Assembly (NCBI GenBank): GCA_900095095.1
Contig: FMBT01000322.1
Coordinates: 124,001 to 188,000, forward strand
Length of the DNA: 64,000 bases
From: Fragilariopsis cylindrus CCMP1102
Taxonomy: Eukaryota; Bacillariophyta; Bacillariophyceae; Bacillariales; Bacillariaceae
Direction: 5' to 3'
Shown: positions 1 to 9,698 of the stretch, piece after piece
How positions within the stretch are numbered: the first letter of the stretch is position 1
How the letters are laid out: each line of letters begins with the position of its first letter
Made by a program: the position numbers and the translations under genes
Notes under the pieces: model-generated
What the model saw: the letters and a program-made list of their open reading frames with translations, nothing else
Told to the model about the DNA's origin: nothing
Database searches by the model: none

Positions 1-131
1 TTGCTGCTTTAATAAATCGAGATGATTTTAGTGAGTGGTTGGTTGATGACGATATGCGTTGCTGCGATGCGATCGTCCTTTAACTTAGTTGTTGCTGTAT
101 AATAAACGGTAGAATACGCGACGAGGAGGCA

Positions 132-644
132 TCAATCATTGCGATTCGTGGTAGCAGCAACGGTGATACTACTATTTTTATTGTTTTGTTGTTGTCGTTG
201 TGGTGATTCGGGTGCTACATTATTGCTGCAAATAGTAATGTCTTGACTACCATCGGTGTTATTGACATTGATAGCATCGTCGTCATCGTCATCCCCAAAG
301 AATAACCGTCTTGGTTGGATATTCCCCTCTCTACTCGATTCTTCATTCATAAATTCACGTCCTCTTGCTGATTTTTTACGTCGTTTTGTTGGTGCACCAG
401 GACAACAAATCAATGATGATGATCTATTACTACCATGATCACCATGTGATCGTCGTGATGCTAACGGCGATAATGACAGGTACGATAATAATGGTGACGA
501 GGAGAATAACGACGACGACGACGACGAAGCTGATGACGACGAAATTATTGAAACCGGCGATGATGGTGCAATTATTGATGATGACGATGATACATTATTA
601 TTATTCGAGGACGTCGAGGCAGTTGTAGAATAATGATCGTGCAT
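132..644 (-). CDS. Hypothetical Ser-rich protein with NLS-like and RxLF motifs
   Basis: This 170-residue single-exon frame begins at an ATG (CAT at 642-644) and ends in TGA. Residues 1-70 are almost all Ser/Asn. A basic stretch (PTKRRKKSARGR, near residue 85) looks like a nuclear localisation signal. It is followed by RRLFFG and a run of six Asp. RRLF matches the RxL(F) cyclin-docking motif known from animal p21/p27 CDK inhibitors, and an SPQR further on fits a minimal CDK phosphorylation site. No folded domain is visible, so the cell-cycle reading rests on short motifs only. The opposite-strand frames here are shadows of the low-complexity codons. Its integrity (a further exon to the left) cannot be checked at the window edge. 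Confidence 0.45.
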   Translation of the reverse strand: MHDHYSTTASTSSNNNNVSSSSSIIAPSSPVSIISSSSASSSSSSLFSSSPLLSYLSLSPLASRRSHGDHGSNRSSSLICCPGAPTKRRKKSARGREFMNEESSREGNIQPRRLFFGDDDDDDAINVNNTDGSQDITICSNNVAPESPQRQQQNNKNSSITVAATTNRND

Positions 645-2426
645 TATCTGATCTAATAAGATATGATATGATATGTCAGTAGTAGTATAGTGGTATAGTG
701 GCAGTGGTAAAGATACCAGAATTAGTGTTACTGTATTATGACGAGCGAATATGGTTCAATAATAAGGGGTAGTTTATTGCGGTGTGAAGCTTTCGTTCGA
801 ATACAAAACTAGTAGTAATCTATATCCTACTTCCAGTAATACTGTACTGTAGAACGAACAAAAAGTAAGCAAGAGAATTAAACGCTCTTGCTTTTGATTT
901 GTTTTCGATAACGTTACACGCTACGACAAACATTGTTGTATTTTGTATGCTTTGCTTTTCCGCGTTTCGCGTGTCTCTTATTTTTGTGTATGCATATCTA
1001 TGCATCCAACAATAAGAATGGGCGATATTTGAATTATGAATTTTCCACGATCGAAATATGTTATGTGTACGGTAACGTTATGTGTATGGCTCAACGCCTC
1101 GCCCAAAACAAAAGAAACAAAACCTTGTCCGACTCGACTCACTCGACTCAGATCAGTCGACTAACTACCAAACTTATTTTTCAAAAAATTATTTCTTTCT
1201 ACTAACTACTGGACAACAACAAAAAATCGTCGTCCAACAGGAAACACAGAATCAAAGTCAAAAACAGAAACATATACAGAAGACTGGTACAAAACAACAA
1301 AAGAAAAGTAGCAAAACGAAGCGGAAGAAGGAGAGAACACCAATGATGATTTCAGTGCCTGTATAATGATGGATGGATGATAATCATCGATTAGAAGAAT
1401 GAATGGTTAGCCTAGCTATCATTACTGGATCATGAAATTACGTTATGTTGGTGATTTGGTATTTGTTGATGTATGAATTTTTAAGAATTGAAAATTAAAA
1501 ATCACATGCAACTACGGACACACTGGCCACACCACATGCAAGTACGGACACAGTATCTGTAAGAAATTCAATAAACCAACTATAGATGAATGAGTTATGG
1601 TCAATACTAGGACCTAGGACTAACTTGAGAGGTAAAAAGTGATGAATATTGAATGAGGAGATGGATTATGTCTTTGAATCGGGGTCTAAGACCTATTTAT
1701 GGATGACTTTTGGTTGACTTTTAAGATGGTCGTACTAGTACTAATTATCTAATTTTTTGTAAAATTCTGTGCGGAAGAAAAAATCGTCGAAAAATCAAAT
1801 CTTATCTCTTAATGGGTGTGTATTCGATCGATAGCAGCTTTTTCCCTGATGAATTGATTATCAAAAGCGTTTGCAGGGTGCTTTCTTTTCGTATAAAAAG
1901 GAGAGTAAGAGAATAAGGGTGCCTTTCCGATACAGTTAAGACGTCCAATGGTATTGATTCCATGCATGCGATTGAATCGGCTTGAAGGTGCGCCTCTATC
2001 GTAATCACAGTTTGCTAAGTGAAGAATGCCTCATATCTTTGGATTCAAGTTAGCTAGGAGGATTTGGTAAAGTCTTTTAGGGGATAGATTTTTTTTAAGG
2101 AATAAGATGGAGCTATCTGGTTGGTTTAGAGAAGGAGTGAAAGATATTCGACTGTAGCCCAAAACCCCGTTTGAAGGCGCGAATATGCATACGCGTGTAC
2201 AGTACTCCTATTAAGGGATACGTTATGACTATGTAATGCTTGAAGATACTATGGTAAGTAGATCTGTATACTAGTCCTACTGTTAGCTTATTAACTTGTT
2301 TAATATTATTTACTTATTGGATACATTCAATAGTAAATAAGGAGAAACATGGTAATGCGTCAATAGAGGTATATTATCTCACATTCTATATAGTGCGCTA
2401 TCAACCACACTTTAATTCGTTGTAGA
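645..2426. other. Intergenic, no supported gene
   Basis: About 1.8 kb without a convincing gene. It holds a cluster of GACTC/GAGTC pentamers near 1130-1160 and two close copies of a CCACATGCAAGTACGGACAC-like stretch near 1505-1552. Open frames here are short, low in complexity and without recognisable domains. The right part lies downstream of the beta-roll gene and probably includes its 3' untranslated region. Confidence 0.4.
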
Positions 2427-3518
2427 CTAGGCAAAGAAATTGTTCATCAACTCGTCGATCTGTTTCTGCTGTTTCTCAATCTGTTTGTGCAATTCTTCAA
2501 TGATAACCTGCTGTTCCTTGACCTGTTTGTTGATTTCATGCTGGTTGGGGATCTCCTCGAGGCGACGGTTTCCTCTCTTCAATAGTTTCTTGAATTTGTT
2601 GATATTCTTTTTGTTAATAGTTACTTTCTTTTTACCAATTTGGAGAGTAAACGAGTCCGAATTTACAAGGAATTCACCATCCTTTTTAGATGATACCTCA
2701 TTGTTTCCTAGATTGATCACAAGAGAACGATCCTTCTCGGCATTTGCATTCTTCCCCATAGCAATTGAATTCTCTCCTGTAGCTTGGTTGTTGTCACCGC
2801 CTCCAATGAACGAGTATGCACCGGTTGCATTGTTGTTGACTCCACCAGATACGGTTGAACCTGCACCGGCTGCCATGTTAAAAAATCCACCAGATACGGT
2901 TGAATCAAAACTGGCTGCCACGTTACGACCCCCTCCTCCTATAGTTGATCTTTCACTACCTGCTTCGTTATCAAATCCACCAGATACGGTTGAATCTAAA
3001 CCGGCTGCCACGTTATCTTCCCCTCCTCCTATAGTTGATGTTGATCCACTTGCTTCGTTGTTTTCACCGCCTCCGATGTACGAGTATACACCTGTTGCCG
3101 TGTTGTTGGATCCTGCTCCCACGAACGACCCAGTTCCTATTGCATTGTTACTAACACCTGCTCCCACGAATGACCCACCTCCTATTGCATTGTTACTAAC
3201 ACCTGCTCCCACGAACGACCCAATTCCTTGTGCTCGATTAAACCCTCCTGCTCCTATAAATGTACCGAAGGCACGTGCCTCGTTTTCAAATCCACCAGAT
3301 ATAGACGAATAATTTCCAGATGCTATATGGTTGGATCCACTTGATACTGCAGAGTTGAATCCTGTTGCTGAACAGTTGAATCCATATAATACTATGCCGG
3401 CGTGAACTGTAGATACATTTCCAGAGAATAGTAGGAATGCTACTACTACCATAGCGCCTGTCATGATAGTTCCCGTGATCGAGTTGTTGATACGAAATAA
3501 TGTATTGAACGGTGCCAT
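2427..3518 (-). CDS. YadA/Hia-head-like beta-roll surface protein with coiled-coil tail
   Basis: This is a 363-residue single-exon protein starting at ATG (3516-3518). Residues 14-40 form a hydrophobic signal or anchor segment. From residue 71 to 255 there are 13 repeats with an exact 15-residue spacing, S(F/T)(I/V)(G/S)GG..N.A.G, the first residues falling at 71, 86, 101 and so on to 251. This pattern is that of the left-handed parallel beta-roll of bacterial trimeric autotransporter heads, whose repeat is usually about 14 residues. A connector (LVINLGNN, then VNSDSFTLQIGKKKVTINKK) leads to a basic stretch and a C-terminal Gln/Lys/Glu coiled coil (about 322-358). No bacterial membrane-anchor barrel follows, so this is not a complete autotransporter. 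The fold implies trimerisation outside the cell or in the secretory pathway; the ligand is unknown. It shares its promoter region with the divergent secreted protein at 4408. Confidence 0.8.
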   Translation of the reverse strand: MAPFNTLFRINNSITGTIMTGAMVVVAFLLFSGNVSTVHAGIVLYGFNCSATGFNSAVSSGSNHIASGNYSSISGGFENEARAFGTFIGAGGFNRAQGIGSFVGAGVSNNAIGGGSFVGAGVSNNAIGTGSFVGAGSNNTATGVYSYIGGGENNEASGSTSTIGGGEDNVAAGLDSTVSGGFDNEAGSERSTIGGGGRNVAASFDSTVSGGFFNMAAGAGSTVSGGVNNNATGAYSFIGGGDNNQATGENSIAMGKNANAEKDRSLVINLGNNEVSSKKDGEFLVNSDSFTLQIGKKKVTINKKNINKFKKLLKRGNRRLEEIPNQHEINKQVKEQQVIIEELHKQIEKQQKQIDELMNNFFA

Positions 3519-4407
3519 GATTTTTTGATATGTGTTGTACTGCTAGTAAATCTTGTTTTGAATGTTTCCGATTTAGATTTTTTATGTGAGCATACTGTTT
3601 GGTTCACTATTTACTCGTAACTCGTAATATTGGACATGATGTTGTTTGTGAAACACTCCATCTACCAGGTTGTGCGAGAAGAGCTGTAGGAAACAGAAAA
3701 TACATCGTGAAATCCAAAGATATACTGTATTTAGTTCAACATGTCACTTCTATCAATTCGTGCATGCGTAGACCAGTATCGTTATGACAACCTATTTCTA
3801 TAGAATGTATGTCTCCGTTTAACTTTGTTTGTGATTGTTCTTTGCCGGCAGCTGTTTGTTTGCTGCCGTCTGCTATTGGTCTGAAATGGTTTCCTATTCG
3901 TCCAACATTGTTTCCTACCGATTGCTATTGTTCTTCACATAGAACAATAATTTTCATCTCAATATAATTTGTTACACTTCTCGAGAAGTGTAACATATTA
4001 TTGAAATGATCATTTCAGTGTCATCATTAAATGTGTTCTCATTAGATCGTCGACATCAAGTTCTCAGACGCGCATTATTTCATTCGTGCCAACATGTATT
4101 GTTTTCGTAAAAGAAGAAACGGTACCACTGACACTTATTACTTAGTCAGTTATATTTGCTATTTAAGTAAAAGAGGAAAGAACAATTCGAACAACACTTA
4201 CTATCATCATCATCATCATCATCATCGTCGTCGTCGTCCCGACAAAATACTGAACTCTTTTCGTAAGAGTGCCAACAACAACTACTCACAACCTCTTTCC
4301 CAAAATACGATTTAATTCAGAATTCAGCAAATATTCACAAGTTGTTGATTGCTACAATTAAACCTACCTCCGTGTTTCCACATTACTAGTGCACACGCTC
4401 AGATATT
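3519..4407. promoter_or_regulatory. Divergent promoter region with clustered inverted repeats
   Basis: This 0.9-kb stretch separates the starts of two divergent secreted-protein genes. It contains four perfect inverted repeats within 175 bp: CGGCAGC/GCTGCCG (3846-3868, 9-nt loop), TATTGTTCT/AGAACAATA (3926-3949, 6-nt loop), a 26-bp loopless palindrome centred on CTCGAG (3970-3995), and TGAAATGATCATTTCA (4002-4017). Their density suggests dimeric transcription-factor sites or a remnant of an insertion. The small frame around 4094-4315, with His and Arg runs, is more likely 5' untranslated microsatellite than a gene. Confidence 0.5.
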
Positions 4408-5499
4408 ATGAATTCCTCAAACTATGCACTCATTGCCATTTTTGCACTTGTGTTGAGTAACTTACCAATTATTGTTTGTGCTCAACCTCCTGTGCCTCCA
4501 TGTCCTCCCGATCCCAGCTTGGCGACCATCGTTGACACCCCTGAAAAATATAACTGCTTCTATGCCCTTGCATTTTCTGGTTTCGATTCAGCGGATGCTT
4601 CGACATACAGTACAGTGTTCTCCGATGACTCCGTGCAGAATGTGGCGCAAACTGGTCAGTATGTAGGATCTGAAGGTATTGCCGAGTACTTCTCCTGGGT
4701 CAAAGGAGGTATATCAATGGACTTTATCCAAGTAGGACCGCAACTAATCTTGGACATGACAGGAACAACACAGCAGCAATGTGTTATAATTACTGCAGAG
4801 AGGCGCCATTTACCCTTAAACCCTTTGTATACAAATGACAATCAAGACGTGTGTGTAGAAGTTACGATAGGAGCATCACTTTTATACACAATTAATCCAA
4901 CCCCAGGCCCCGGCCAGCGTCCAATTACCGTGTCAACAACGAATACTTGGATTCCAGACGGGCTCTCGTCGTCGACTGTTCTGAGACAGAACCCAGAAGC
5001 CCTCGCCGAATATGTGTGTGACACAATTGTCAACTCATGTGGCTATGATGGTAAAAAGCCTGAAGGAGAAAGGAAACTAAAGGCACCAAAAAAGACAAAA
5101 TCGCCGAACAAGAATACAAAGGCTCCCAAGAAAACCAAGGCTCTCAAGAAAACCAAGGCTCCAAATGCAAGTGCCATGGACACGTGTTTGGCCAATTATT
5201 ACGCCCTGCCAGATAATGGTGTAGACGACCCTGACTTTCCTCTCGCTTATATTGATGGCAACAGTCAAGGGTGCAGAGTCCTTCACTCAGTGTTTGCCAG
5301 AACAAACCCCGATCACTGTCCACATATTTCGTTTGAGGCAGACGAAGACGTCAATGGTTTAGTAAAATGTCGCAAGAGCAAGAAAACTCTCCCGAGTGAT
5401 CTTTTCACTCAGCAGCAGCTTGGTATGTTCATTGCCGCAAGCAACATGTTGGGATTGGGTGATACTGCCATTAATGTAAATGTGGGAATTTCATGTTGA
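4408..5499 (+). CDS. Secreted protein with lysine-cluster linker, NTF2/SnoaL-like N-domain
   Basis: A 363-residue single-exon protein with a clear signal peptide (residues 1-25, cut after VCA). Residues about 48-180 (FYALAFSGFDSADASTYSTV...YVGSEGIAEYF) resemble an NTF2/SnoaL-like alpha+beta fold; this is my reading of the pattern and is unverified. Residues about 220-250 are a run of KAPKKTK-type units, giving lysines in KxxK and KKxK spacing. Closely spaced lysines of this sort occur in silaffins and related silica-associated diatom proteins. A Cys-containing C-terminal domain follows (DTCLANYY, GCRVLHSVFA, DHCPHISF, KCRKS). A role in the cell wall or silica deposition vesicle is inference. 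Codon use is more GC-rich and even than in most neighbours, as in a well expressed gene. Confidence 0.8.
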   Translation: MNSSNYALIAIFALVLSNLPIIVCAQPPVPPCPPDPSLATIVDTPEKYNCFYALAFSGFDSADASTYSTVFSDDSVQNVAQTGQYVGSEGIAEYFSWVKGGISMDFIQVGPQLILDMTGTTQQQCVIITAERRHLPLNPLYTNDNQDVCVEVTIGASLLYTINPTPGPGQRPITVSTTNTWIPDGLSSSTVLRQNPEALAEYVCDTIVNSCGYDGKKPEGERKLKAPKKTKSPNKNTKAPKKTKALKKTKAPNASAMDTCLANYYALPDNGVDDPDFPLAYIDGNSQGCRVLHSVFARTNPDHCPHISFEADEDVNGLVKCRKSKKTLPSDLFTQQQLGMFIAASNMLGLGDTAINVNVGISC

Positions 5500-6567
5500 T
5501 TCAGGCGTAATAGAGCACACGAATTCATTCCTGTTATCGCCGTGAGTGAATTTAGGTCATCTCTTCTAAAGCTTCTAAAGAAGTTAGATAGATGGAAAGG
5601 TTACGTAAAATATTCGTTAAGTACAAGCATCAAAGCAGTTTAATAAAACAAATGAAATCGTACATAGTTTGACAAAATATGCACTTGTATCACCATGATG
5701 GAAGGCACTATCCGTAGTTAGTTTAATCGTCCCTTTATAGAGAAGCGTATCATATTCATTTCCTCCTTCTTGAGATCGTACTTTTATGGAGAAGAATTAA
5801 GACTCGCGGTGAAGAGATACCGCTCGCATTTTCAGCGTCTTGTAGTTTCTGAAGTACCGGTATCTTCAATTTCAAAGATAGCAAATTGAAAATTATGAGA
5901 CGATGATGTGTGATGGTTCGAACACATCCTTTTTGTCTTAAAGAAATGAATATGCCTTTTTTACGATTGAATTCCTATGATGACACGTGATGTCAAAATC
6001 AGCATCGTTAGCAGCAGCAGCAACGATAACATAATATAAAATAATGATGGCACTTGGATACGGTAGAATTATTACTGTACTGTACTGTACTGTACTGTAC
6101 TGTAATAAGACGTGTTTTATAAAGTTACTTTTCCTATATATATATATATATATGCATCTTTTCAATTGTTAAAACAGCTACGACTGCATGTACTGTGCCG
6201 TACAGTACAGACACTCTATACTAGCTACTACTAAAGCAGGTAGCTACACGTACTAGAAACAAGCTAGCTACATACGTACAGTAGCTAGTATTATATAGAG
6301 AACGTCTCTTACCCATAGTGTTCTTCCTGTATCAATTTTAGGTGTATGTGTTTCTCTTTTAGATCGAATGCACGAGACTACAGTACAGTACTTATAGCTA
6401 GACACTTTTTTTTTAATTACTATATATAGATATAAGAGACAGTTTTACGCATAGATTTTGTGCATAGATTTTGTATTTACTTCACTTCGCTTATTAATTA
6501 TCTTATACAACAATTTATATGTACTTTTAAATCCTATATCACAATATATTTATATATATATTTATAG
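5500..6567. other. Convergent intergenic region with TACTG and TA microsatellites
   Basis: About 1 kb between the 3' ends of the lysine-cluster gene and the GNAT gene. It holds an (ACTGT)n array at about 6074-6105, a (TA)n run near 6134-6152, and several GTAC/AGCTA-rich palindromic patches (6190-6290). No coding frame is convincing. Confidence 0.5.
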
Positions 6568-7539
6568 TTATATTGGTATTGTTTTTGTTAAGGTAATAAA
6601 TAAATTGGTATTCAAAAGTTGACTTAATTTATACACACCCTCATTGATTGGTCCATCGGGTTTATAACCTAATTTAAAATATAATTGTAAGGCTGGTGTA
6701 TTTTGTGTATACACCTCTAATGTTAATGTAATACCCTTGGACTGAGCCTCTGCGATCGCTGTGGGATCTTCGAGTCGATTGTTATATAATTCTGGTACTA
6801 ATATCTGTTCAATACCATTGATCATTAATTGTTGACCAAATTTTTTTCCACGTTCGTCCGGACGAACAAAGACATTGGAGATAATACCTTTGGGTATAAA
6901 TTGTTTTTGTTTATTTATATAATTATATTGAGGTTGTAAATCAGCTGTACCTACAATTTTTGGATTGGAATCATTATTGTTTTCATCATTATCAAATATG
7001 ATCACACATATTTTTTTTTTCGATAGTACATTTTTTGCGGCAATAAAATCACGTTCGGCATCCATAAAATTCTTTTTTTCAATTGGAAAGGAGGTACGAC
7101 GACATTCTTGTATTGCAATTAATAATTGATCATTTTCGATAGTATTGATATCGGGATTGAAATATTCAATTCGATTCTTATTTGTTGTTGCTGTTGTTGC
7201 TGCTGTTGCTGTTGTCGTTGTCGTGGTCGTGCTTGTAGATGATAACGCATTAGCGAAGAGCAACATATTATTATTATTGCTATTATTATTACAGCAAAAT
7301 ACGAATAATGAAACTAGTAGCACCAACAAAGACGATGACGATGACGACGACGACAATCGATTCATCGTAGCCATTCTTTTTCTTCTTCCTTGTCCTACTT
7401 TTCTATTACAAGAAGAGCTATTATTACGTGTAGCAGATGTAGATGCAAATGGATATGCAGATGCAGATGGATATGACGACGACGGCAACAACGACGATGA
7501 TGACATTGATGACATTGATGACATTGATGATGATGGCAT
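6568..7539 (-). CDS. GNAT-family N-acetyltransferase with N-terminal targeting region
   Basis: The frame is 323 residues from its first ATG. Residues 165-305 form a GNAT acetyltransferase domain: the central strand and acetyl-CoA loop IISNVFVRPDERGKKFGQ (219-236) carry the R/Q-x-x-G-x-G/A type pyrophosphate loop, and LEVYTQNTPALQLYFKLGYK (274-293) is the typical C-terminal strand-helix with the N-x-x-A-x-x-x-Y-x-x-x-G-F/Y pattern. The first 58 residues are Ser-rich. A hydrophobic signal (LLVLLVSLFVF, 71-81) ending in LFANALSS suggests that initiation may really be at Met56 (7374) or Met59 (7365), giving a signal peptide. The ANALSS junction lacks the aromatic residue of a standard diatom plastid ASAFAP motif, so plastid import is uncertain. 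The substrate is unknown. The neighbour at 8463 is on the same strand but has its own spacer. Confidence 0.8.
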   Translation of the reverse strand: MPSSSMSSMSSMSSSSLLPSSSYPSASAYPFASTSATRNNSSSCNRKVGQGRRKRMATMNRLSSSSSSSSLLVLLVSLFVFCCNNNSNNNNMLLFANALSSTSTTTTTTTATAATTATTNKNRIEYFNPDINTIENDQLLIAIQECRRTSFPIEKKNFMDAERDFIAAKNVLSKKKICVIIFDNDENNNDSNPKIVGTADLQPQYNYINKQKQFIPKGIISNVFVRPDERGKKFGQQLMINGIEQILVPELYNNRLEDPTAIAEAQSKGITLTLEVYTQNTPALQLYFKLGYKPDGPINEGVYKLSQLLNTNLFITLTKTIPI

Positions 7540-8462
7540 TGTCTATTCGCTTCCTCTGTTTGTTGTTAAACTACTCGTTTTTTTTTGGATCTAACGCTCT
7601 TCCCATGCATCTTTATTGTGAACATCTCTGTTGTCGTACGGTAGTCTTCAAAATCTAATGAAAAGATATATCTTTTTTTTAAATCAGTTCAAGGTATGTA
7701 CTGTACATATGTACGGTACTAGTAGTTCGTGTAAGACTTGCGGCACTACGAATATACACTGTGTTCCTTCAGCGAGCGCTAACTTAGTGCGCGCTATCGC
7801 TTGGAATTATTATGAGATAAAAAGCGTGTTGAACCCTTAAAATCTTTGTAAAATCTTCGCTTATTTCTATTTTTTTCGTACATTTCGCATTTTGTGGCTA
7901 GATTTTTAGGGTTCAAGACTCTTTATAGTGTAATAATTCCAAGCGATAGCGGGCAGTAAGTTAGCGCTCGCTGGAGGAGGTATCTATGAAGCACAAACGA
8001 ACAATAAAGCAATCAAAAGATCGATAGCGATAAAAAAGAATTAGAGGGAAAGAAAAAGTCCTCGGCATCGATTTATAAATAAAAAGGAATATACTAGATA
8101 AGGGAGAGAGAAAACTATGCAAACGGTACAATATATTACTATATAGTTTTGCTACAGTAGGATAGAGTGATTCAGTGATTCAATTCATGTTTTTTATTAA
8201 TGTGTTAACTATGTACGTTCGGTAGTAGCTACCGTATTCATGTTTATTTATGTAAGTAGTATATATTATATTATATTATATATTATCATTATCTCTTTCT
8301 TTTTCTTCTGTTTAATTTTTCGTTCCGTTTTTTCTTCTTTTTCGTTTCCTTTCCCAAACATACAGTAAAAGTTAACTCGAATCGTTTTTCTTGTTCTTTG
8401 TTCTTTGTTCTGTGTTCTTGTTCTGTGTTCTTTGCTCTAACTATTATTTAAACTAAATAACT
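7540..8462. other. Spacer containing a MITE and C/T-rich tracts
   Basis: The upstream region of the GNAT gene contains the inverted-repeat element described at 7764-7982. The stretch 8270-8450 has T/C-rich simple sequence, including TTCTTTGTTCTGTG-like repeats, and is likely the 3' untranslated region of the 8463 gene. No further gene is seen. Confidence 0.5.
7764..7982. mobile_element. MITE copy 1 (CAGCGAGCGCTAAC family)
   Basis: A noncoding element of about 220 bp with long imperfect terminal inverted repeats: the left end carries CAGCGAGCGCTAACTTA and CGCTATCGCTTGGAATTATTA, and the right end carries their reverse complements. The centre has a CTTCGCTTATTT and a TTTTTTCGTACATTTCG block shared with the copy at 51640. 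It encodes nothing and is consistent with a non-autonomous DNA transposon. Confidence 0.7.
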
Positions 8463-9698
8463 TTAATATAACTTTACTAGGTACTTGTCGTTGTTGGTGT
8501 TGTTAATGAGTTCCTTTGCCTTGGGACGGTAATACAATTGAATTTCTTCTTCCATGTTGTCATCCTGTTCTTGTCTTGGTGATGAGGATGATGATGATGG
8601 AGTAATTGGAACTGGAACAGCTGCTGATGCGGATGCTGATGTTTCTTTAGAAGAAGTGGAAATAATCTCAGATGGAATCATCCTCATCATTGAATTCTCA
8701 TTAATAGTAGTAGAATCATTATTATTATTACTACTAGAAGACGAAGAAGAAGAAGATTCACTGACTGCACTAATCTTCTTTTTAGAAAGTTTTTTTCCAG
8801 AAGGACCACCCACACCACCGAACAACCAACTACGTTGTTTATTGATCTTATTTTGTTTTTCCTGTTGTTTTTCTTCTTCTTCCTCCTCCTCCGTATTCAT
8901 GGCATTTAATTGTGTTTCAATGGCAGCTTTCGCTCTTCTTTTTTGTTTTCTTGTTTGTTTTTGTTTTTTCTTATTATTACGTCCGCCACTACCAGCAGCT
9001 TCCTCATCACCACCACTACTACCTGCCAGTGCTACTTGGTCGGATGTTGCTGTTGCTGTTGCTGTTGCTACTAATTGATCTAATGCTACTAATGGTGACA
9101 TCGGACTCTCACTTAATACTAATGCTTCATTCCCTTCTGTACAGACTAGTGATTCCACATGTTCAAAACAATAATCTAGTAAATCAGATCCTGATACACC
9201 TGCAACTGCTACACCTGCAACTGCAACGTTCTGTTGTTGTTGTTGTTGGTGTTGTTGTGTCGGTTCTCCATTTGCATTTGGACCTACTACCGGTACTTCA
9301 ATTAAACTATTACATAAACTATTATCACGTTGTAACGCTGGTGGTGGTTCGAATACCAATAATTGTGGGGCACTACTAGCATCAAAAGGAAGATCCTCCG
9401 CACAAGTAAATGATTCCACATTTTCAAATAAATAATCAAGAACATCTGGCTCATCATCATCAGTATCCATAGTACTGTCCATTTTATTATTCTCCTTTAG
9501 ACCATGAATGTTAGGTGAACAACAATTTGTTTCACCCCATTGAAAGAATCGTTCAATGACATCATCTTTTGATCTTGATTGGACACGACGACTACTATTA
9601 CTAGTACGTCCATTATTATGCGAAAACGATCGATGTTGTGATGTGGATGTAGATGAAGATGCCACCATTGTTCCTGCTCCTGTAGTTCCTGCTGTCAT
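8463..9698 (-). CDS. Conserved-type unknown protein with LDYxFExVESxxC repeats
   Basis: A 411-residue single-exon protein starting at ATG (9696-9698). I do not recognise a named domain. Two copies of a short motif are clear: DVLDYLFENVESFTCAEDL (85-103) and DLLDYCFEHVESLVCTEGN (172-190). A possibly related segment, DDVIERFFQWGETNCC, lies at 45-60. Between and after these are Gln, Ser and Glu homopolymers. A strongly basic stretch (NNKKKQKQTRKQKRRAK, near 240) looks like a nuclear or nucleolar signal. Repeated amphipathic motifs within a disordered, charged chain suggest a nuclear or cytosolic scaffold or regulator, but no activity can be assigned. Confidence 0.65.
   Translation of the reverse strand: MTAGTTGAGTMVASSSTSTSQHRSFSHNNGRTSNSSRRVQSRSKDDVIERFFQWGETNCCSPNIHGLKENNKMDSTMDTDDDEPDVLDYLFENVESFTCAEDLPFDASSAPQLLVFEPPPALQRDNSLCNSLIEVPVVGPNANGEPTQQHQQQQQQNVAVAGVAVAGVSGSDLLDYCFEHVESLVCTEGNEALVLSESPMSPLVALDQLVATATATATSDQVALAGSSGGDEEAAGSGGRNNKKKQKQTRKQKRRAKAAIETQLNAMNTEEEEEEEKQQEKQNKINKQRSWLFGGVGGPSGKKLSKKKISAVSESSSSSSSSSNNNNDSTTINENSMMRMIPSEIISTSSKETSASASAAVPVPITPSSSSSSPRQEQDDNMEEEIQLYYRPKAKELINNTNNDKYLVKLY

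Noticed and set aside
2440-3312. A 290-codon plus-strand frame with PPDTVE/PAPTNDP repeats
   Set aside because: Mirror of the beta-roll repeats on the minus strand; it lacks any signal peptide or domain.
2427-3518. Bacterial contamination suggested by YadA-like repeats
   Set aside because: Flanking spacers, codon use and neighbouring genes are diatom-like, and no bacterial anchor domain, operon or ribosome-binding site is present.
3970-3995. Heat-shock element reading of the central TTCTCGAGAA
   Set aside because: The TTC and GAA blocks are separated by four bases, not the two required for a heat-shock element.
4094-4315. Small frame with His and Arg runs
   Set aside because: His/Arg runs come from a CAT/CGT microsatellite; no signal, domain or stop context. 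It lies in the leader of the 4408 gene.
8554-9379. Two overlapping plus-strand frames rich in Leu/Val/Asp
   Set aside because: Antisense shadows of the Ser/Gln/Glu homopolymers in the minus-strand gene at 8463-9698.
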